Positions 1 through 6,839 of a stretch of DNA of 11,163 bases are shown piece by piece. The notes below the pieces were generated by a model. It did no database searches, was not told where the DNA came from, and worked only from the letters and a program-made list of their open reading frames with translations. This DNA comes from Eubacteriales bacterium. Lineage in GTDB: Bacteria; Bacillota; Clostridia; Christensenellales; CAG-138. The position numbers were made by a program, and so were the translations under genes. Positions within the stretch are counted from its first letter, which is position 1. Each line of letters begins with the position of its first letter. The stretch covers positions 1 through 11,163 of the forward strand of contig JAQVRG010000023.1 of NCBI GenBank assembly GCA_028701165.1. Reading direction: 5' to 3'.

Positions 1-2
1 GG

Positions 3-1274
<1,272 letters not shown>

Positions 1275-1296
1275 AAGGCATGTCTTCCTTTCTCAA

Positions 1297-1782
1297 TCAG
1301 TACTTGGCGAGGATTTCCGGCACCTGATCCGGCGTGAGCCGCCCGTAGACTTCGCCGTTGATGGTCATAACAGGCGCAAGCCCGCACGCGCCAAGGCAGC
1401 GGCATTCGTCCAGCGAAAACTTGGTGTCCGGCGTACATTCGCCGCTTTTGATACCCAGCTCGTGCTGCAACCGTGCTTCGATCTCGCCTGAGCCTTTTAC
1501 ATAGCAAGCCGTGCCAAGGCAAACGGAAATCTGATACTTTCCCTTGGGATACAAAGAGAACTGCGCGTAAAAGGTGGCGACGCCGTATACCTCGGACAGA
1601 GGCACGTTCAAGCCTTTTGCCACCATCTCCTGCACCTCGATGGGAAGATAGCCATAGATTTCCTGCGCCTTTTGCAGTGCGGGCAGCAACGCGCCGCGCT
1701 CCGCCGCATGCGCCTTTAAGTATGCCTGCAATTCGTCGCGCTGCGCGTCCGTACCGCTGAACGGTACTTTGCTTTTGCTCAT
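1297..1782 (-). CDS. NuoE-like [2Fe-2S] subunit, probably HydC/HndA of the same complex
   Basis: This 161-residue protein is full length for the 24-kDa NuoE/HndA family. These are thioredoxin-like [2Fe-2S] ferredoxins that pair with the NuoF-like flavoprotein. An N-terminal helical region (about 12-65, with the family signature YGYLPIEV near 43-50 and VYGVATFYAQFSLYP near 65-79) precedes the cluster domain. The cluster ligands are C88-x4-C93 and C129-x3-C133. Additional cysteines at 116 and 127 are not canonical ligands. The start is fixed by a strong AAGGAGG SD at 1791-1797, 8 bases upstream of the ATG. It is the first gene of the operon, followed after 22 bases by the NuoF-like gene. The leader carries a candidate Rex operator, in keeping with redox control by the NADH/NAD+ ratio. 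Family membership is very secure; which complex it belongs to is inferred. Confidence 0.95.
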   Translation of the reverse strand: MSKSKVPFSGTDAQRDELQAYLKAHAAERGALLPALQKAQEIYGYLPIEVQEMVAKGLNVPLSEVYGVATFYAQFSLYPKGKYQISVCLGTACYVKGSGEIEARLQHELGIKSGECTPDTKFSLDECRCLGACGLAPVMTINGEVYGRLTPDQVPEILAKY

Positions 1783-1834
1783 TTTTTTCTCCTCCTTAGT
1801 TCATTCCTTTAGTCTTTTCAGATGTGTGGTGGGT

Positions 1835-1852
1835 GTGTTATTTTTTCAACAA
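1835..1852 (-). promoter_or_regulatory. Candidate Rex-box operator for the NuoE/NuoF-like operon
   Basis: The minus strand reads TTGTTGAAAAAATAACAC. Against the clostridial Rex consensus TTGTTAA-N4-TTAACAA it matches 11 of 14 defined positions, with the correct 4-base centre. It sits in the leader of the NuoE-like gene, just downstream of the predicted transcription start (about +5 to +22), a position suited to repression. Rex releases DNA when NADH is high, and bifurcating hydrogenase operons are known Rex targets in Clostridia. The match and position are seen; binding is inferred. Confidence 0.5.
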
Positions 1853-1863
1853 ATGCCTTTATT

Positions 1864-1892
1864 AGTTTACCCCAAAATACCCCATAACGCAA
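1864..1892 (-). promoter_or_regulatory. Possible sigma-A-type promoter for the NuoE/NuoF-like operon
   Basis: On the minus strand TTGCGT (1892-1887) and TAAACT (1869-1864) are separated by exactly 17 bases. The matches are 3/6 and 4/6, so the call rests mostly on spacing and location. Transcription would begin near 1857, giving a leader of about 75 bases that includes the Rex-like palindrome and the SD. Confidence 0.35.
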
Positions 1893-1904
1893 CGTATTTC
1901 GGGG
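1870..1904. repeat. 11-bp inverted repeat with 13-bp spacer in the hydrogenase operon leader
   Basis: The arms CCCCAAAATAC (1870-1880) and GTATTTCGGGG (1894-1904) are complementary at 10 of 11 positions. No T-run follows on either strand, so it does not look like an intrinsic terminator for the HD gene upstream. Its centre falls on the proposed -35 hexamer, as an operator might. There is also a 10-base-spaced direct repeat of TACCCC (1868-1873 and 1878-1883) on the left side. Confidence 0.55.
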
Positions 1905-1987
1905 CTTAAACCGTATATTATGCCGCTTTTGTCATTCGGATTATTTATGGATACAACTATATAGATATAATAATATCGTTTTCAGGA

Positions 1988-2461
1988 TTATATACCATTG
2001 CGCCGCATTTTATCATATAACGCCTCGGCGCGCGCAGTCTCTTTTTCCATTGCGGCGGGGTCCGCCCCGCGCAGCGCCGCCGCCAAATAGCGCGCGGCGA
2101 TGGAACAAGGCATATCCTCCATCACCATCTTATCCGCTAGATACACCACGGCGCGTTCATCAATGTGCGCCTCCATATCATCACGCAATCGCATATGGTC
2201 GCGCACGACGCGCGCGACTTCGGGATAGCCTTTATCGTCAAGAAAGTCAGCGCCGGCTTCGGCGTGCCGGGGGTACGCGCGCATGATATCGTGCAGCAGC
2301 GCGCCCGCCGCGACAAGATCCTCGTCAAAGCGCCAGCTTGGCAGTTCCTCGCACAGCGCGCAGGCACGGCGCATGACCGCCTCGCAATGCTTGCGCACAT
2401 GCAGGGGCGTGCCCGCCTCGTTCCAAAGCCGCTCGCAGGTTTGATCGTCCGGTATCTTCAT
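1988..2461 (-). CDS. Small HD-domain metal-dependent phosphohydrolase-like protein
   Basis: This is a stand-alone HD-superfamily protein of 157 residues. The fold normally binds one or two divalent metals and hydrolyses phosphoester or nucleotide substrates; the substrate here is unknown. Visible HD elements are H25 (HVRKH region), the H57-D58 doublet in ALLHDIMRAYPRH, H66, H89 in RDHM, and D110 in VVYLADKM. A run of aspartates and basic residues completes a compact all-helical protein. The reading frame stays open upstream to 2656, but ATG 2461 is chosen: it has an AAAGGAG SD at 2467-2473 with 5-base spacing, and the upstream extension would overlap the divergent kinase gene and has no HD-like content. 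The gene lies 205 bases upstream of the NuoE-like gene, with no obvious terminator between them. It is divergent from the uridine kinase family gene, which hints at, but does not show, a nucleotide-related role. Confidence 0.88.
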   Translation of the reverse strand: MKIPDDQTCERLWNEAGTPLHVRKHCEAVMRRACALCEELPSWRFDEDLVAAGALLHDIMRAYPRHAEAGADFLDDKGYPEVARVVRDHMRLRDDMEAHIDERAVVYLADKMVMEDMPCSIAARYLAAALRGADPAAMEKETARAEALYDKMRRNGI

Positions 2462-2466
2462 GTTCA

Positions 2467-2473
2467 CTCCTTT
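2467..2473 (-). promoter_or_regulatory. Ribosome binding site that fixes the HD gene start
   Basis: AAAGGAG on the minus strand lies 5 bases before ATG 2461. It is the reason for preferring this start over the longer open frame reaching 2656. Confidence 0.8.
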
Positions 2474-2503
2474 AGTATATATGAAATCCGCCGCAGCGTC
2501 CAG

Positions 2504-2532
2504 TTCCCTAATGCGCGCAAATCTGTTAGAAT
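2504..2532 (+). promoter_or_regulatory. Possible promoter for the uridine kinase family gene
   Basis: TTCCCT (2504-2509) and TAGAAT (2527-2532) are 17 bases apart. The -10 is good (5/6) and the -35 is weak (3/6). Predicted transcription starts near 2539, leaving a 23-base leader with the SD GGGAGG at 2549-2554. Confidence 0.35.
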
Positions 2533-2561
2533 AGAAAAAAGCGCATCCGGGAGGCATCATC

Positions 2562-3245
2562 ATGATCATTGTCGGCATCTGCGGCGCGAGCGGCAGCGGA
2601 AAAAGCACGCTCGCCAAAGCCATTCGGGACAATCTTGCCTGCAACGCCATCATCATCGGGCAGGACTGCTACTACCGGGATCACAGCGAGCTTCCCTTTG
2701 AGGAGCGCGTCCACATCAATTACGACGAGCCGGAGGTCTTCGATTACGACGAGATGCTGCTTGATGTGCAGCGGCTCGCCGAAGGACAGCCCATCACCAA
2801 GAAGGGCTATGACTACGCCAACCATATGCGCGCGGATACGTCGGAGCTGATCGAGCCGCCGGACGTACTGCTGCTTGAAGGCATCCACATCTTTCACGAT
2901 AAGCGCCTTTGCGAAATGATGAGCCTAAAGGTATATATGCACGTTGATAAGGATATATGCCTGCTGCGGCGCATCAAGCGGGATATCCGCGCAAGGGGGC
3001 GCAGCATAGAGAATATCGCGGAGCAATATCTTGCCACCGTCAAGCCCATGTACGAGGAATATGTCAGCAAATATATCGACGACGCGGATTTCGCCATCAT
3101 GCGCGGCGGCAAAAACCGCATGGCGATCGACGCCATTTGCGCGTATCTGATGACCAAGCTGCTGGCGGAAAAATACGACAGAGAGGCGGAGAACGCGCCC
3201 GCGCCGGACCCCGACATCAAGGCGTTTTTGGCGGAGGAAGGTTAA
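2562..3245 (+). CDS. Uridine kinase family P-loop phosphotransferase
   Basis: This is a cytoplasmic kinase of the uridine/cytidine kinase (Udk) and phosphoribulokinase-like family, 227 residues against about 210 for Udk. Udk phosphorylates uridine or cytidine for pyrimidine salvage. The Walker A motif GASGSGKS covers 8-15. D35 in QDCYYRD matches the catalytic aspartate. NYDEPEVFD (53-61) and YDYANHMR (83-90) match the substrate-binding segments. LLEGIHIF (104-111) is the Walker B-like strand, and RRIKRDIRARGRS (136-148) is the arginine-rich lid. The start follows GGGAGG with 7-base spacing. The last 15 residues are a Pro/Ala/Glu-rich tail beyond the usual domain. In the C-terminal segment after KPMYEEYV the usual Lys of Udk is replaced by Tyr171, so substrate choice could differ; the family is sure but uridine as substrate is less so. 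Its stop codon overlaps the stop of the convergent LCP gene by 4 bases. Confidence 0.9.
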   Translation: MIIVGICGASGSGKSTLAKAIRDNLACNAIIIGQDCYYRDHSELPFEERVHINYDEPEVFDYDEMLLDVQRLAEGQPITKKGYDYANHMRADTSELIEPPDVLLLEGIHIFHDKRLCEMMSLKVYMHVDKDICLLRRIKRDIRARGRSIENIAEQYLATVKPMYEEYVSKYIDDADFAIMRGGKNRMAIDAICAYLMTKLLAEKYDREAENAPAPDPDIKAFLAEEG

Positions 3246-4477
3246 GCCGCGGGCATGGGCACGCCAAAGCGCGCATAGAACTCCGTATCGCTCATTTCCA
3301 CATATTCCGCCGCCCCGGGAAAAAGCACATAAAATCGGTTTCCGTTTTGATAATAAGAATAGCTGCCCGGCTGCACCGCGGCCGGGTTTAGCATGGTTTT
3401 AAGATAAGCGCCGTCGATTTGAGGATCGATGGATACGTTTTTCCTGTGGAATACTTCCTTGACCATCGCCGCAAGCGCCTCCGTCTGCACGCCCAAGCAG
3501 CTCCGCTCGTTGATCGTGACGCCCGAAGCCGGCACGGTGCGGCGAAGAAGCTTGGACATATCCATACGGCTTCCCAGCAGCGCCAAGGACGCGATCTGTT
3601 CAAGGGAAAGATCGGTTTCTATGTTAGATTGCAGCGATTGATAGATGGCGGGTATGTTGCGAAGCTGATCCGTTTGGCGCAGCGTTTCAAGCACGCGTTC
3701 AATCATGCGCTGCTGTCTGTCCACGCGCACAAGATCGGAGGAGTCCTTGCGCAGCCTGCAATAGTCCAGCACCGCCTGACCGTCCATGTGCTGGTAGCCC
3801 TTATGATAAGCGCGGCCGTTCATCACGAAATCCACGTCCAAATCGTAGTCCACGCCGCCCATGGCGTTGACCATTTCCTTCACAAGCGGCATGTTGACGC
3901 ACACATAATATTGTACGGGCACGTCTAAAAGCTTGCTTACCGTCGCGCAGGCATAGGCAAAGCCCTTTTTCTTCGCGCCGCCGCCTCTTGAAAAGGCTTC
4001 GTTGATCTTTTCCATCGGGCGTTCCAAGTCGTCGATCTCGCCCTCGCCGTTATAGATCTTCACATAACAATCGCGCGGTATGGAGAGCATTGCGGCTTCG
4101 TTCGTCTCAAAATCCACCGTGACTAGCATCATGGTATCCGTGCGGTAGCTGCCCCAGCTTTCCCGCTCCGCGCTTTCATCGATACCCAGCAGCAGAATGT
4201 TCACGCGCGCGTGCATGAAGTCCTCGTCCGTCCATTGGGACAGGTATTCCTCCACGCCGGGCGTCGGAATCGGCGCAGGCGTGGGCGCGGTTGTCGCTGC
4301 GGGCGCTGGCGCGGCGGTGGGCGCGACGGTAGGCGCGGGCGCAAAAAACGGCGTGGGCGTGGGCGCAAAAAGCTTTGCAGGGTCGTTGATGCGGCTATAA
4401 AACGCAAGCGCAAAAGCCGCGCCCGCCGCCAGTAAAACAGCCAGCGCGGACAAGAGTATCTTCGCCCACAGCTTCAT
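3242..4477 (-). CDS. LytR-CpsA-Psr (LCP) family cell-wall glycopolymer ligase
   Basis: LCP proteins sit in the membrane with the catalytic domain outside. They move glycopolymers (teichoic acid, capsule and similar) from an undecaprenyl diphosphate carrier onto peptidoglycan. The 411-residue protein has a short basic N-terminus, one membrane segment (about 5-27), a Pro/Ala/Thr-rich linker (about 38-74), then the LCP domain. Landmarks are LLLGID (95-100), YRTDTMMLV (111-119, with R112 and D114), SIPRDCYVKI (132-141, with R135 and D136), KINEAF (157-162), GGVDYDLDVD (207-216) and the arginine-rich segment from LDYCRLR (237-243) through RVDRQQRMIE (251-260). A further region of about 110 residues follows. 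ATG 4477 is chosen over an in-frame ATG 36 bases upstream because GGGAGGT at 4484-4490 is correctly spaced and the protein then begins just before the membrane helix. It is the last gene of the envelope run, 136 bases after the E2-like gene. Confidence 0.93.
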   Translation of the reverse strand: MKLWAKILLSALAVLLAAGAAFALAFYSRINDPAKLFAPTPTPFFAPAPTVAPTAAPAPAATTAPTPAPIPTPGVEEYLSQWTDEDFMHARVNILLLGIDESAERESWGSYRTDTMMLVTVDFETNEAAMLSIPRDCYVKIYNGEGEIDDLERPMEKINEAFSRGGGAKKKGFAYACATVSKLLDVPVQYYVCVNMPLVKEMVNAMGGVDYDLDVDFVMNGRAYHKGYQHMDGQAVLDYCRLRKDSSDLVRVDRQQRMIERVLETLRQTDQLRNIPAIYQSLQSNIETDLSLEQIASLALLGSRMDMSKLLRRTVPASGVTINERSCLGVQTEALAAMVKEVFHRKNVSIDPQIDGAYLKTMLNPAAVQPGSYSYYQNGNRFYVLFPGAAEYVEMSDTEFYARFGVPMPAA

Positions 4478-4483
4478 ACCCGC

Positions 4484-4490
4484 ACCTCCC
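4484..4490 (-). promoter_or_regulatory. Ribosome binding site that fixes the LCP start
   Basis: GGGAGGT on the minus strand lies 6 bases upstream of ATG 4477. The alternative ATG at 4513 has no comparable site. Confidence 0.75.
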
Positions 4491-4523
4491 GCTTCGTCAA
4501 GTCCTTCGGGCAAATTGCAAACG

Positions 4524-4547
4524 CGGCAAAGGCCGAGGCCTTTGCCG
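4524..4547 (-). terminator. Perfect 11-bp hairpin between the E2-like and LCP genes; possible weak terminator
   Basis: CGGCAAAGGCC and GGCCTTTGCCG are perfect inverted arms separated by only GA (4535-4536). On the minus strand it is followed by CGTTTGCAATTTG, which is T-rich in patches but not a proper U-tract. It lies 67 bases after the stop of the E2-like gene. It could attenuate transcription into the LCP gene, stabilise an upstream mRNA 3' end, or be a protein-binding palindrome. Confidence 0.4.
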
Positions 4548-4599
4548 ACGCATCGCAGCGTTACAACGTCTATGGTATACGCCGCGGCTTGGTTTTATT

Positions 4600-4611
4600 C
4601 CGCGCGCGCGG
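4600..4611. repeat. Alternating CG palindrome just after the E2-like stop codon
   Basis: CCGCGCGCGCGG is a 12-base self-complementary tract containing five consecutive CG dinucleotides. It begins 3 bases past the stop codon of the E2-like gene. No T-run follows on the minus strand (AATAAAA follows), so it is not a typical terminator. Alternating CG of this length could adopt unusual DNA structure. Confidence 0.5.
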
Positions 4612-4613
4612 GC

Positions 4614-5522
4614 TTATTTGCTTCTCGCCTCGTCATGGACGATTTTGGGCGGCCCCACAAGCAATGACGGGTCCGCAAGGTATGCGCGTATGCGGGCAAA
4701 GCAGAGTGAATAATAGCTGCCCGAGCAGATGCGCTCATCCGTTACACAACCCACCGGCAGGCAGCGAACATGCTCCACCTTACCGTTGACGCGCTTTGCG
4801 ACCTCCCTAAGATTCCCCATCGCCAGTATCACGCTTACCGTACCGAATTCGTACAGATGGTGATAGATATGGTTGGTGCGGATGCTTGCAAGGTTAGTGA
4901 TCACAAGGCTTTCGTGGAAGGGGCTTGCGTCGATGACGCTCTTGGGCAGCAGGTTATGCCGATCCGCCCATTTGAGTATATTGACCAAAAAGCCGCAAAG
5001 CGACGGGAAGCGCAAAAGCTTCGCCATGATATCGTCCGTTTTGTTATGGTCGCCGGACTGCCTGTTTTCGGAAACATACGCGTCGATTTTGCGCTGCACC
5101 TCGAACACGTCGTCCGTAAGCTCCAAAAACATCTTGTTCATCGTGCCCTGATCCACGCCGGGCTTTAAAACCACCATGCCTACCGTGAACTCGTTTCGCG
5201 CATAGATGCGCCGGTTGACGACAAAGCGGTTGAGCGCGGGATATTCCGCCGTCGTTCGAAGGTACGCGCAGATCACCAGCGCTAAATGGCTTAACGGCGT
5301 TCCCTCCTTGCGCTTTTCCTTCAAAAAGGCGTCCATAGGCCCAATAGGCACGTCCAGCGTGATCATATTCTGCGAATCATAGCGTTTATCGAGAATGTAC
5401 GGTATGATCTCGTACATGGGGTTGTTGGCGTCCACGCGTACGCCGTCGGCTCTGTTCTTCATAAATGCAGCTTCATCTCCGTTAAAAATTCCAAAGCGCG
5501 GCCTTTCGGCAAAAAGGCGCAC
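4614..5522 (-). CDS. E2-like (2-oxo acid dehydrogenase acyltransferase / CAT-fold) protein with degenerate active-site motif and no lipoyl domain
   Basis: The protein resembles the catalytic domain of dihydrolipoamide acyltransferases, the chloramphenicol acetyltransferase fold. It is 302 residues from GTG 5522, with no lipoyl or E1/E3-binding domain, signal peptide or membrane segment. Support comes from the N-terminal MKNRADG segment (21-27) followed by an NPMYEIIPYI stretch, TPLSHLALVICAYL (75-88), the TNLASI strand (209-214) and the C-terminal FGTVSVILAMG and VTDERICSG segments (226-236, 260-268). In active E2 proteins the last segment holds HxxxDG. Here the aligned residues are E263 and S267, so both catalytic side chains are replaced. 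Similar short stand-alone E2-like proteins with Glu in place of His are, to my recollection, found in Clostridia; their function is not established. The start is uncertain. GTG 5522 has a close GAGGA just upstream. ATG 5462 (residue 21) fits the usual family N-terminus but has a poorly spaced GGAG. The gene lies 40 bases after the phosphoesterase gene. Confidence 0.8.
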   Translation of the reverse strand: MRLFAERPRFGIFNGDEAAFMKNRADGVRVDANNPMYEIIPYILDKRYDSQNMITLDVPIGPMDAFLKEKRKEGTPLSHLALVICAYLRTTAEYPALNRFVVNRRIYARNEFTVGMVVLKPGVDQGTMNKMFLELTDDVFEVQRKIDAYVSENRQSGDHNKTDDIMAKLLRFPSLCGFLVNILKWADRHNLLPKSVIDASPFHESLVITNLASIRTNHIYHHLYEFGTVSVILAMGNLREVAKRVNGKVEHVRCLPVGCVTDERICSGSYYSLCFARIRAYLADPSLLVGPPKIVHDEARSK

Positions 5523-5562
5523 GATTCCTCATGCGTAGTGTACCACACTTTTTACGCTTTGC

Positions 5563-6837
5563 CTATGGCTTTGTATAGGTTGTAAGCCACGGTATGGGAA
5601 GCTCGTATTCCTCGTCCTCGGGATCAGCCGTATATTTCTCATGCTGAGATTCGGGCGTGTCGAAGAAATTGAAATCGTCCTTGACGGGGCTGTAGGTGTA
5701 TACGCGCATAAGTCCCGCCGCTTCATTCATTTGCAGCAGGCGCAGATACCCGTCGCCGCCTTCCTCGCCCACAGCCTGATAGTTATTGATCATTTCGTAG
5801 ACCAGTCTGTCCGGCACGCCGTCGCCGTCGTCCTCCATCCAGCCCTGCACGCAGCCTTGGTTGTATCTATGGCCGCAAAGCACCATGTAGAGGTTGGGAT
5901 TCTTTTTGACTACCTGTTTATAGAGCATTTGCCCGTCGTTAGAGCGCGTCATATCGGTTTTAAAGTAGCTGTGCGTGCACAGCACGCCGACGCGGTCGCG
6001 GTGCTCCTTAAAAACGGCGTTTAACCACTTTACGGCCGTTTCGTCCGGATGATAGCTCATATACACAAAGATGTAGCGCGTATTGCCCGCGTCGATCAGG
6101 TCGTAGTGGCCGCGGTTATTTTGATACGAGCCGCCGTACCACGGCTTATGCTCGTAGCGCGCCTGCCCGAAATAACGCTGATACTCTTCGCAGGGCAAGC
6201 CGTCGTCGCAATCGTGATTGCCGGCGCATACGCCGTTGGGGATATGATCGATGATGCGCTGCGCCTCATCCGCGACCTGCCATTCCTTTTCCCTATCGTC
6301 GTTATGCACAAGATCGCCCGTATGCACGATGTATTGCAGATTGAGCCGCGCGCGGGCGTTGGTTAAGAACTCCGTCATCGCATAGTAATGGTCGGGAAAC
6401 TCCTCGCTGTAATGCTGCGTGTCGCTCATCCATGCGATCGTATACGCCCCGCCGTCTACCGAAAGTGCGCTTCGGCGCTTTGCCGCGCCGTCATTTTGCG
6501 GCAGGGAAAGCGTCTGCGCCGCAGGCGCCGCATCGGACGCGGGCATATGCGCGCTTGGGGGCGTGGGTTCCGGCGTCAGTTCGGCGGTAAACGCCGGCAC
6601 GGGCGCAGGCGCCGGCGTCTGCGCGCCAATGGTTTCGGCAAGCGTTTGCACAGACGCTTCCGGCACGCTTTCATACGGCGGCAATGCGGCGCTTGGCGTT
6701 TGCGAAAGCGCAGCCGTGACGCGCACCTCCTCCGGCAGCGCCGTAAGGGGCGCTTTGGCGCAGCCCGGCAGGCACAGCAGCAGCGCGCAAAGGAAAATAC
6801 CCCTGCGCGCCGAGAAAAAACAGCGTTTTCGTTTCAT
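5563..6837 (-). CDS. Lipoprotein calcineurin-like metallophosphoesterase
   Basis: This is an exported phosphoesterase, probably anchored outside the membrane by a lipid. Its substrate is unknown. Numbered from ATG 6837 it has 424 residues: a basic N-terminus, a hydrophobic stretch (13-23) and the lipobox LPGC with C26 as the lipidated cysteine. A Pro/Ala/Thr-rich spacer (about 45-120) follows. The calcineurin-like domain shows DTQ (139-141), HTGDLV (172-177, D175), GNHD (206-209), H289 in CTHSYF and GHRY (322-325). DTQ replaces the more usual DxH, and GHRY replaces GHxH. The YGGSYQNNRGHYDLI stretch (234-248) is, as I recall, typical of secreted Firmicute members. ATG 6837 is chosen because AGGA (6846-6843) is 5 bases upstream. 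An ATG six bases earlier overlaps that SD; it would overlap the transpeptidase stop as ATGA. Either way translation is coupled to the upstream gene. Confidence 0.9.
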   Translation of the reverse strand: MKRKRCFFSARRGIFLCALLLCLPGCAKAPLTALPEEVRVTAALSQTPSAALPPYESVPEASVQTLAETIGAQTPAPAPVPAFTAELTPEPTPPSAHMPASDAAPAAQTLSLPQNDGAAKRRSALSVDGGAYTIAWMSDTQHYSEEFPDHYYAMTEFLTNARARLNLQYIVHTGDLVHNDDREKEWQVADEAQRIIDHIPNGVCAGNHDCDDGLPCEEYQRYFGQARYEHKPWYGGSYQNNRGHYDLIDAGNTRYIFVYMSYHPDETAVKWLNAVFKEHRDRVGVLCTHSYFKTDMTRSNDGQMLYKQVVKKNPNLYMVLCGHRYNQGCVQGWMEDDGDGVPDRLVYEMINNYQAVGEEGGDGYLRLLQMNEAAGLMRVYTYSPVKDDFNFFDTPESQHEKYTADPEDEEYELPIPWLTTYTKP

Positions 6838-6839
6838 TT

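Noticed and set aside
1960..1980. AT-rich palindrome GATATAATAATATC as a terminator of the HD gene
   Set aside because: The 5-bp all-AT stem is too weak and no T-run follows.
2474..2502. TATACT with a TGGACG 17 bases upstream as the promoter of the HD gene (minus strand)
   Set aside because: The -10 directly abuts the SD. Transcription would begin at about 2467 and leave most of AAAGGAG outside the mRNA, so the promoter and SD cannot both work as drawn. The -10-like match may be chance.
2462..2656. Upstream extension of the HD protein (65 extra residues)
   Set aside because: It overlaps the divergent kinase gene and its leader, has no HD-family similarity, and a correctly spaced SD marks ATG 2461.
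4261..4370. GGGCG-rich low-complexity tract as a tandem-repeat array
   Set aside because: The units are irregular and it encodes the Pro/Ala/Thr linker of the LCP protein, so codon use explains it.
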